From DATKZH01 sp964475955 (lineage in GTDB: Bacteria > Planctomycetota > Planctomycetia > Pirellulales > Thermoguttaceae): a stretch of DNA of 5,898 bases. This document shows positions 1 to 4,529 of the stretch, piece by piece. The stretch lies in assembly GCA_964475955.1 (NCBI GenBank), contig CAYYZY010000300.1, positions 1-5,898 on the forward strand, read 5' to 3'. Under the pieces are notes generated by a model. The model was not told the origin of the DNA. It made no database searches and was given only the letters and a program-made list of their open reading frames with translations. The number at the start of each line of letters is the position of its first letter. Within the stretch, counting starts at the first letter, position 1. The position numbers and the translations under genes were made by a program.

Positions 1-52
1 ACAAAAACGGGAACCATTATATCTCGAAAACGGCTGAAACTTTCACCTTCCC
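1..52. other. AT-rich boundary breaking the kinase; possible end of a mobile element
   Basis: This stretch is about 40% GC and carries no kinase similarity, whereas the adjacent sequence is a well-conserved kinase of about 66% GC. It contains an 11-base palindrome (TGAAACTTTCA, 35-45) and two related AAAACGG words (4-10 and 27-33). The natural reading is the terminus of an insertion sequence or a rearrangement junction near 52/53. No transposase, terminal inverted repeat pair or target duplication can be seen because the window ends here, so element identity is unknown. Confidence 0.35.
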
Positions 53-742
53 AGAGTAGACGTCGGCGGCGATCGTCACCCCATGGGGATCTCGGACCTG
101 TTCGGGGGCCACGTAGTTGGGCGTCCCGAGCATCGCCCCGGATCGCGTGACCTGCTCGTCGAGCGCGGCGATCAGGGCCAGTCCGTAGTCGACGATCTTG
201 GGCGTCTCGTGGGGACCGGCCAGGAGGACGTTGTCGGGCTTGATGTCCCGGTTGACTACCCCCATTTGGGCGGCATGCTCGATGGCCTGGGCCAGCCCGA
301 GCAGGACGCGGGCGACGCGTTTCGGCGCCAGGGGGGCCTCGGAGTGGACCACGTCGCTCAGTCGTCGTCCGGCGACGAATTCGAGCACGAGGTAGGGTCG
401 TCCGCCCGTCTCGCCCCGAGGATAGGCCCGCACGGCGTTCTCGTGCTGCATTCGCGCCGAGGCGGCGATCTCGCGCTCGAAGCGGCGTCGCACGTGCTGG
501 GGATCGGAGCCGGTCTTGGGAAGCTTGATGGCGACCGCACGGTCCCCCATGCCCGGCTCTCTTGCCCGGTACACGTCGGCCATGGCCCCGCCGCCGATTC
601 CCTGTAGATCGCAATAGGGGCCGAGCACACGGCTCGCGCAGCGCGGACAGGGATAGGGAGGGGCATCCCCTGCGCGGACCGCGAAATCGCGGCTGCAAGC
701 CGGGCAGTGCTGCGTGTTGATGGCGGCCATGACAGCGCTCAT
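17..742 (-). CDS. Truncated Ser/Thr protein kinase with N-terminal zinc ribbon
   Basis: This is a cytoplasmic bacterial Hanks-type (PknB-like) kinase expected to phosphorylate Ser/Thr on partner proteins. Residues 12-35 form a CxxC...CxxC zinc ribbon (C13, C16, C32, C35). The kinase domain follows: glycine loop 48-58 ending in ADVY, VAIK lysine K73, alpha-C glutamate E91, catalytic loop 162-171 with D166, K168 and N171, DYG metal motif 185-187 and GTPNYVAPE 206-214. The catalytic-loop HRD reads NRD, and DFG reads DYG. After ADVYS (residue 230), family similarity stops: 11 unrelated residues and a TAA follow, so subdomains X-XI are missing along with any C-terminal sensor or membrane segment. 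The bases behind this tail (1-52) are about 40% GC against about 66% just inside the gene, suggesting an insertion or rearrangement. The start at 742 has no clear Shine-Dalgarno; ATG 728-730 is an alternative. Family assignment is very secure; activity of the remnant is doubtful. Confidence 0.85.
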   Translation of the reverse strand: MSAVMAAINTQHCPACSRDFAVRAGDAPPYPCPRCASRVLGPYCDLQGIGGGAMADVYRAREPGMGDRAVAIKLPKTGSDPQHVRRRFEREIAASARMQHENAVRAYPRGETGGRPYLVLEFVAGRRLSDVVHSEAPLAPKRVARVLLGLAQAIEHAAQMGVVNRDIKPDNVLLAGPHETPKIVDYGLALIAALDEQVTRSGAMLGTPNYVAPEQVRDPHGVTIAADVYSGKVKVSAVFEI

Positions 743-847
743 GCGAGGGCCGAGGCCACGCGGGCCAACACCTTACCCTTAGTACTACAGCGCAAGATCG
801 ACCAACGGCCGACTTCGACGTGAAGCGGGGCAAAACGCGTAGTCACT

Positions 848-881
848 TTGGGAAATCTGGACACCGCTCCAGGCTGCCCAA
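848..881. repeat. Bipartite inverted repeat (two stacked 5-bp stems)
   Basis: TTGGG (848-852) pairs with CCCAA (877-881), and inside it CTGGA (857-861) pairs with TCCAG (868-872). The stems are separated by a symmetric 4x4 internal loop and closed by a 6-base loop. Pairing is read directly from the bases. There is no U-tract, so it is not a classical terminator. It lies about 105 bases upstream of the kinase start and could be an RNA structure in its leader or a protein-binding site. Confidence 0.4.
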
Positions 882-1057
882 TCCCGCATCGGAGTCGAAC
901 CCGCGCTGTCGCATTAGCCGCCCCCGCTCGAAGCAGCAGGGCGTGCGCACGGGGATCGCACAGGCTGACCGGGAAGGCCCCCGTTTGGAGACCAACGGCC
1001 CCGACAAGAAATTGAAGCAGGTTCGGAGACCGTTGGGAAGCGCCGTCAAACAGGGGC

Positions 1058-1084
1058 GGGCCCCCGGCGCAGCGCCGGGGGTCC
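1058..1084. repeat. Perfect GC-rich hairpin (10-bp arms)
   Basis: CCCCCGGCGC at 1061-1070 is exactly repeated in inverse as GCGCCGGGGG at 1072-1081 around a single A. The outer bases 1058-1060 and 1082-1084 add two GC pairs and one GU pair, giving up to 13 pairs before the steric loop is allowed for. It is extremely stable and symmetric, so it could work on either strand. No T-run follows on either side, so a canonical intrinsic terminator is unlikely. A dispersed intergenic repeat or a hairpin protecting a transcript 3' end are alternatives. Confidence 0.55.
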
Positions 1085-1212
1085 ACCGGGCCGGAAGTTC
1101 GAGCCCGCTGGGCGACCGGAGGCAGCCGAGGCGTTTCGGGGCCGTACTGCGGACCCGTCTTTCACCCCGCACGGTCGCCGAGCGGCAAGCAAGAATGGGG
1201 TCGCCGGACTTC

Positions 1213-1593
1213 CTAGTTCCAGCCGTCGTGACTGCGACCGCTCCGCCGCTTCTCCGCGGCGGTGAGCTTGTCGTTCATCGTGGAGACCCCCATTTTCAGG
1301 GCCAGTCGCGTGAGCAGCGCGGCCTTGTCGGTGCCGAGCTTGGCCATCAATCGGGCCTTGTGGTTGTCGGCCGTGCTGGGGGCAACGTCGAGAACCGCCG
1401 CCGCCTCCTTCACCGTGCAGCCGAGGCTCACCAGGCGGAGGATCTCGTGCTCGCGCGGCGTCAGATGGACCTTGCCCGCCCGCCGGGCCTCTTTGGCCGG
1501 GCTCAGCTTCTTCGGCGGCATTGGGGCCCTTCTCTTGGACTTCTTCCGCCCAGCAGCACTTCTCCCCTTCTTCGCAGACTTTTTCCTTACCAT
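1213..1593 (-). CDS. Small LuxR/GerE-type DNA-binding protein with basic N-terminal tail
   Basis: This 126-residue protein carries one recognisable domain, a LuxR/GerE-type helix-turn-helix at residues 44-102. It opens with LTPREHEIL and includes G58, the KEAA turn (62-65), L68, T74, H78 and a KLGTDKAALL segment. Family members bind promoter DNA as dimers. There is no receiver, PAS or autoinducer domain in front. Instead residues 1-43 contain 18 Lys/Arg with Ala/Pro/Ser spacing, like histone H1-type or nucleic-acid-binding tails. The start ATG (1591-1593) is fixed by an AAGGGAG Shine-Dalgarno four bases upstream (1598-1604). The gene is likely transcribed alone from its own promoter 331 bp downstream of the deacetylase-like gene. 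With no sensor domain, its signal must come through its amount or a partner. The target genes are unknown; the HTH assignment is confident. Confidence 0.85.
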   Translation of the reverse strand: MVRKKSAKKGRSAAGRKKSKRRAPMPPKKLSPAKEARRAGKVHLTPREHEILRLVSLGCTVKEAAAVLDVAPSTADNHKARLMAKLGTDKAALLTRLALKMGVSTMNDKLTAAEKRRSGRSHDGWN

Positions 1594-1597
1594 GTCG

Positions 1598-1604
1598 CTC
1601 CCTT
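1598..1604 (-). promoter_or_regulatory. Ribosome binding site of the LuxR-type gene
   Basis: AAGGGAG on the minus strand sits four bases before the ATG at 1593 and supports that start. A hairpin at 1623-1641 lies about 19 bases further upstream. Confidence 0.7.
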
Positions 1605-1622
1605 TCAGACAGCCAAAGTCAC

Positions 1623-1641
1623 GAGCTCACCGCATGAGCTC
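1623..1641 (-). promoter_or_regulatory. Leader hairpin upstream of the LuxR-type gene
   Basis: GAGCTCA (1623-1629) pairs perfectly with TGAGCTC (1635-1641) around a 5-base loop. Each arm contains the palindrome GAGCTC. It falls in the predicted 155-base leader, close to the Shine-Dalgarno, so it could affect translation or mRNA stability; this role is inferred. It could equally be a DNA site for a dimeric regulator. Confidence 0.4.
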
Positions 1642-1743
1642 CCCAGTCCAAGGTCCGCCCGCACCTCCCGCTGTCTGTTCGACGTCCTCCAAAAACCGAG
1701 AGATTCTGTCGTTTTCGCGTCATACAAGCGGCCGGGCCGGACC

Positions 1744-1759
1744 ACAATTGCCGAATTGT
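1744..1759. promoter_or_regulatory. Palindromic operator candidate (ACAATT-GCCG-AATTGT)
   Basis: A perfect 6-4-6 inverted repeat overlaps the -10 box and predicted transcription start of the LuxR-type gene promoter. A protein bound here would block RNA polymerase, so repression, possibly autoregulation, is a reasonable inference. The AT-rich arms stand out in this GC-rich sequence. Confidence 0.45.
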
Positions 1760-1783
1760 AGCACCTAAATGCGAAAGATTCAA
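1755..1783 (-). promoter_or_regulatory. Sigma70-like promoter for the LuxR-type gene
   Basis: Reading the minus strand, the -35 box is TTGAAT (1783-1778, four of six consensus bases). A 17-base spacer and the -10 box TACAAT (1760-1755, five of six) follow. Transcription would start near 1748, giving a leader of about 155 bases. It is the best promoter match in the window and correctly oriented for the gene at 1213-1593. A weaker second candidate lies just downstream (TTGTGG 1747-1742, 17 bases, TATGAC 1724-1719). Confidence 0.5.
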
Positions 1784-1924
1784 TAGGCCGATAGCATTCC
1801 CCTGGGAAATTGTTGGGCCTTTTCTATTCACACAGCCGGCGAGGGGGGAATGTGCCGACCTTCCTGCCCCCACACGAGAACCCGAACGCCCGTCCGAAAC
1901 AATCTACTCCTTAGCACTTATCAA

Positions 1925-3112
1925 TTATTCGGGCGCCCCCAGGAAGCCTTCGTGGAACAGCACCGGCTTGTATCCGTGCTCCGTGACCCAGCGTATGGCC
2001 GCGTCGAGCCGCTGGGCATGGTCGGGGATGTGCCGAACGTAGAACGGCCAGAAGTACTGCTCGTGCGTGAAGAGATCCATGATCTCGGCCCGGCCCGGAT
2101 CGGCGGCCAACGGCTCCAGCGTCGGCACCACGCGATCCAGGGGCGTGTTGTTGCACACGATGTCGATGCTCGAGAAGACAATCCCGCTGGCGAAGTCCTT
2201 CAGCGCGTCGTGGCGGGACAGATACTCCGAACGGTCCGCGTCGAGGAAGTAATTCACGTCCCAGCCGTGACTCCGACGACGGAAATCCCCGCTCAAGACG
2301 CGAACCCCCCGTTCGGCCAACGGCTTGAACGCCGCCGGCTGCACCATGCCCCAGTGGATCACCGTCGGCGGGGAGTACGTCGCCTCGCCCGCAAATCGGA
2401 CGATCTCGTGCGCCACTTTGTCCAAGTCCCCGATCAACTGCCCGGCCGATGCGTACTGGTACGGCCGATCCGGCTTGTTCGCGTGGGCATGGAAGGCCAG
2501 GGAAAGCCAGTCGGCACTCGCTTCCCACTCCTTCTTATACCGGTCGGGAAACTGTGGCAGTTCGAAGCCGTCCTCGGTCGTGTAGTAGATGTTCAGAACG
2601 AACCGGGCGCCGTATTTCGCGTGGAGATCGTGGAAGATCTTCAGATACCAGGAGTCCCAAAGCGACTTGTACTGATTCGCCGCGATGTCGCGCAAGAAAA
2701 AACTGTTGTCGTCGACGGAAAATCGGTACCGCGGAAAGGAATTCCGGTCCCACACGACCCGCACGCGGTGCTCGCTCGCCCCATACGGGCCCTGCGAGGC
2801 CGCCACGATCTCCGTCTCCCGCTCCCGCAGCACGGCTTCCCCAGTGAACCGCCCGCCGGCCCGCGCGGCCGCCGCGCCGTTGACCGTGACCGGCTGCCCG
2901 ACCGGCGCCCGGCCGGTCACCTGGATTTTCAACCCCCCGTCGACCTCCTCGCCGTGCCTTCGGTTCAGCACCGCGCCGTGAAACGGCGCTTCGATGGCCA
3001 ACGACGGCAATCGGCCGGCTTGGGCGGTCGTCGGCCGCGCGAGCACGGCCCCCGCGGCGCCCGCCGCCGCGGCCTGGAGGAATCGGCGTCGCCGGATCGA
3101 AACGTGCTTCAT
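1925..3112 (-). CDS. Tat-exported polysaccharide-deacetylase-like (NodB-fold) protein
   Basis: The 395-residue product begins with a twin-arginine signal (RRRRFLQ at 7-13, then an Ala-rich core and an AQA cleavage site near 32), so it should be exported folded. Residues about 38-120 resemble a small Ig-like beta domain. From about 128 a NodB-like barrel begins: SVDDN at 132-136 matches the paired aspartates of motif 1, and FHAHANKPDRPY at 207-218 offers H208/H210 as motif-2-like metal ligands. H253, H350 and H387 are other candidates. Known NodB enzymes remove N- or O-acetyl groups from glycans using a metal; the substrate here is unknown and the motifs are divergent. ATG 3110-3112 was chosen over longer in-frame extensions because it gives the signal peptide, has AGGAG eight bases upstream and overlaps the upstream stop in ATGA, implying translational coupling. 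Family fold is likely; deacetylase activity is inference. Confidence 0.75.
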   Translation of the reverse strand: MKHVSIRRRRFLQAAAAGAAGAVLARPTTAQAGRLPSLAIEAPFHGAVLNRRHGEEVDGGLKIQVTGRAPVGQPVTVNGAAAARAGGRFTGEAVLRERETEIVAASQGPYGASEHRVRVVWDRNSFPRYRFSVDDNSFFLRDIAANQYKSLWDSWYLKIFHDLHAKYGARFVLNIYYTTEDGFELPQFPDRYKKEWEASADWLSLAFHAHANKPDRPYQYASAGQLIGDLDKVAHEIVRFAGEATYSPPTVIHWGMVQPAAFKPLAERGVRVLSGDFRRRSHGWDVNYFLDADRSEYLSRHDALKDFASGIVFSSIDIVCNNTPLDRVVPTLEPLAADPGRAEIMDLFTHEQYFWPFYVRHIPDHAQRLDAAIRWVTEHGYKPVLFHEGFLGAPE

Positions 3113-3942
3113 CGCGAGGGCTCCTGTTCTGCAACCGTCGTGTCGGGTTCGGCGTAGACGCTGAAGTCCCGCATCGTCCAGTCGGCCCCGTGCGTGTTGA
3201 CGCCCACCCGGACCGGCCGGGAAAAATCGGGCTGGTAGGGGAACGGCGAGTAGTCGACCTCGAAGTGCTCGCGCCTCCGATCTCCTTCGAGAACGGTCAC
3301 CGTGAGCGTATTGCGCTTCAGCCGGCCCGCCCGATCGACGTTGACGTCGACCCGCAGCAGATACTCCACGCCCGCGGCCGCCCACGGCACCTTGCGCTGG
3401 CCGATCTGCCGGAACCGGCCGTCGACGAAGCCCATGTATTTCATCACGCCGCCTCCGCGCGGGCGGGGCGCGACGTCGACGTTCATCGACCAGCAGGAAA
3501 GCGAATCGAACGAGTCGTCCGGGCCGGCGACGTGGAAGTTCAGGCAGAACGAGTTCGGAGGCCGCTCGAACGTCCGCTCGTGGATTGTGAACCGGGCCTC
3601 GATCCTGTATCGCCGCTTGGGATCGAGCTGGAGCCCGCGCCGGGTGAGGTGCTGGTTGGCGTTCCGCTGGTCGACCATCCGCAGGGCCTTCGGCGTGACG
3701 CGGTACTCGAACGTGCCCTGGTACTGATGAATCTCCCACGCGCCGTTCGGATGGACGCCGTCGAACTCCTCCAAAACCGGCACGAGCGAATCGGAGGGGG
3801 CGTTCGTCCGCGGAGCCGCGTCGGCCTCCCCGCTATCCGCGGGCACCTCCTGGTCTTCCGCTGCCACGCGGGCCTCCTCCGCGAAGAGGCCCAGAAGAAC
3901 GACCACCGCCAACGGTGCGGCACGCCGATCCAGTCGATACAT
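3109..3942 (-). CDS. Secreted beta-sandwich protein, possibly carbohydrate-binding
   Basis: The 277-residue product starts with a Sec signal peptide (hydrophobic core about 9-20, likely cleavage after VAA at 26-28), then an acidic Ala/Pro linker to about 52. Residues about 53-265 alternate strands and turns in a way typical of concanavalin A/LamG-like or 3-keto-disaccharide-hydrolase-like (DUF1080) sandwiches. Examples are RYRIEARFTI (111-120), the Trp/Cys-containing CWSMNVDV segment (150-157) and the final VRVGVNTHGADWTMRDFSVY pattern (244-263). I see no catalytic signature. The ATG at 3940-3942 follows a strong AAGGGGAGG (3951-3959) at eight bases spacing; longer in-frame upstream extension lacks a signal peptide and is rejected. 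It is the first gene of an operon with the NodB-like gene, overlapping it by four bases, so binding or presenting the glycan that its partner modifies is a fair guess. The fold is inferred, not matched to a named family. Confidence 0.7.
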   Translation of the reverse strand: MYRLDRRAAPLAVVVLLGLFAEEARVAAEDQEVPADSGEADAAPRTNAPSDSLVPVLEEFDGVHPNGAWEIHQYQGTFEYRVTPKALRMVDQRNANQHLTRRGLQLDPKRRYRIEARFTIHERTFERPPNSFCLNFHVAGPDDSFDSLSCWSMNVDVAPRPRGGGVMKYMGFVDGRFRQIGQRKVPWAAAGVEYLLRVDVNVDRAGRLKRNTLTVTVLEGDRRREHFEVDYSPFPYQPDFSRPVRVGVNTHGADWTMRDFSVYAEPDTTVAEQEPSR

Positions 3943-3995
3943 GGTCTTCCCCTCCCCTTCGGTCCCCGGGCGCATAACCCAACGCGACACGGGAT

Positions 3996-4024
3996 ATTCT
4001 GCGCCCGGCGCCCCGCCACCGCAA
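3996..4024 (-). promoter_or_regulatory. Weak promoter candidate for the secreted two-gene operon
   Basis: On the minus strand TTGCGG (4024-4019), a 17-base spacer and CAGAAT (4001-3996) have sigma70-like spacing but only three and four consensus matches. It is placed correctly, about 55 bases before the first start codon. It is offered only as the best local match. Confidence 0.2.
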
Positions 4025-4160
4025 GAGCCCACTCCGTCGCCCGAGGCACCCCGGGCGGAACGGACGCCTCGATCGGGCCATGCCGCCGGCGCACAGGGCC
4101 GGAGGATGACGCGGGGGGCTGAACGCGAAGAGGAGCGAGTATGAATCGAAGACCTGCTAG

Positions 4161-4292
4161 CAAACCAAGCTCGGAATTCCGCGTGAGCTGATCGCGGTCC
4201 ACGGACCGGGCCACGGCCCCACCGGCGCCAAGCGGCAAATGGGCGCGGCCCACATCGGGGCGCGGGAGTTCGTGTCGCGCCATCTGAGGTGA
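4161..4292 (+). pseudogene. C-terminal relic of an alpha/beta hydrolase-like gene
   Basis: A 43-codon open stretch ends in TGA at 4290-4292 and begins right after an in-frame TAG (4158-4160), without a start codon. Its translation runs KLGIPRELIAVHGPGHGP, then ends in EFVSRHLR. This is the layout of the C-terminus of dienelactone-hydrolase/BD-FAE/prolyl-oligopeptidase-type enzymes, where the His in the G-x-GHG turn is the catalytic histidine and a final helix follows. Codons are strongly G/C-ending, like real genes here. No upstream part of the enzyme (nucleophile elbow, acid residue) is found; a few bases of continuation may exist in another frame before 4161. I judge it a decayed gene tail; chance similarity is possible because it is short. 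Confidence 0.4.
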
Positions 4293-4327
4293 TCCACCGC
4301 CGGATTCCGTAGCCATTCTCTCTCCAA

Positions 4328-4344
4328 AACGGGATCAGCCCGTT
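4328..4344. repeat. Short perfect hairpin after the hydrolase relic
   Basis: AACGGG (4328-4333) and CCCGTT (4339-4344) flank a 5-base loop. On the plus strand no T-run follows; on the minus strand only four T's do. It may be the decayed terminator of the relic gene, 36 bases before it. Confidence 0.3.
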
Positions 4345-4487
4345 CCGCAGACCGGGTTGGCCTCCGGGAATCACGCTGGACTCAGCTTGCGACCGCAACT
4401 GCATGCCCCCCCATTACTACTGCCCTCGGATTTGCACGCACGGTCAGAAAGGTGGTGACTGAGGCTGCGAAGCGACGATCATCCACG

Positions 4488-4493
4488 TAGAAT
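4488..4493 (+). promoter_or_regulatory. Candidate -10 box of the XRE-ImmA cassette
   Basis: TAGAAT matches five of six -10 consensus bases and would place the transcript start near 4500, 30 bases before the chosen GTG start. The -35 position (CTGCGA, 17 bases upstream) is poor, so an activator or a different sigma factor could be involved, or the match may be chance. Confidence 0.3.
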
Positions 4494-4515
4494 GGAAGGA
4501 GCCCACCATACCGAA

Positions 4516-4522
4516 GGGAAGG
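4516..4522 (+). promoter_or_regulatory. Ribosome binding site deciding the XRE-ImmA start
   Basis: GGGAAGG lies seven bases before GTG 4530-4532 but only one base before the upstream in-frame TTG 4524-4526. The spacing therefore favours GTG as the initiation codon. Confidence 0.6.
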
Positions 4523-4529
4523 CTTGACC

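Larger units (their letters stand above)
743..1212. other. Gene-free region between LuxR-type gene and kinase, with two inverted repeats
   Basis: No convincing protein gene is seen on either strand. Open frames crossing the region give low-complexity Arg/Pro/Gly-rich translations with no recognisable domain and no good ribosome binding site, and the longest simply continues antisense through the LuxR-type gene. The region holds a bipartite hairpin at 848-881 and a perfect GC-rich inverted repeat at 1061-1081. On the minus strand it also has a perfect match to the tRNA T-loop box (GGTTCGACTCC, 892-902), but no tRNA folds around it. It may act as leader for the kinase, or contain an unannotated structured RNA. 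Confidence 0.5.
1594..1924. other. Intergenic region between deacetylase-like and LuxR-type genes
   Basis: This 331-bp region has no supported gene. It carries the promoter, palindrome and leader hairpin listed separately and is more AT-rich (notably 1741-1830) than its surroundings, as expected of a control region. Just after the deacetylase-like stop codon only a weak imperfect stem (about 1885-1900) is visible, without a T-tract, so no terminator is called. Confidence 0.5.
3943..4523. other. Largely non-coding region between the secreted operon and the XRE-ImmA cassette
   Basis: This region separates divergently oriented units. It contains the operon's leader and weak promoter candidate, the hydrolase relic (4161-4292), a small hairpin (4328-4344) and the promoter area of the XRE-ImmA cassette. 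Other open frames are arginine/proline-rich and shadow-like. From about 4293 the GC content appears lower than in the secreted operon, continuing into the plus-strand cassette. Confidence 0.5.

Noticed and set aside
884..962. Possible minus-strand tRNA around GGTTCGACTCC with partly complementary ATCCC/GGGAT ends about 76 bases apart
   Set aside because: The T-stem has only two Watson-Crick pairs plus a wobble, the acceptor stem breaks after five pairs, no D-arm or anticodon arm folds, and there is no CCA context. Probably chance, at best a decayed relic.
1145..1212. Terminator after the LuxR-type gene
   Set aside because: Only short three-base stems are visible downstream of the stop and no T-run follows.
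820..1761. Long plus-strand open frame of 313 codons
   Set aside because: It runs antisense through the LuxR-type gene and the promoter region, has Arg/Pro-rich low-complexity translation, no domain and no ribosome binding site; a GC-rich shadow frame.
1850..3157. Plus-strand open frame of 435 codons
   Set aside because: It is antisense to the NodB-like gene, whose minus-strand reading has a signal peptide, motifs and good start signals; this is its shadow.
3113..3739. Upstream in-frame extension of the NodB-like gene
   Set aside because: The extension overlaps the beta-sandwich gene in another frame and is Arg/Pro-rich. The internal ATG at 3112 gives a Tat signal and has its own Shine-Dalgarno.
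4141..4191. 16-codon plus-strand ORF with an AGGAG-like site before ATG
   Set aside because: Too short, no similarity, and it lies in a different frame across the hydrolase relic; most likely chance.
4443..4462. GTCA...TGAC inverted repeat as an XRE operator upstream of the cassette
   Set aside because: Only four-base arms with a nine-base gap; too weak to call in sequence of this composition.
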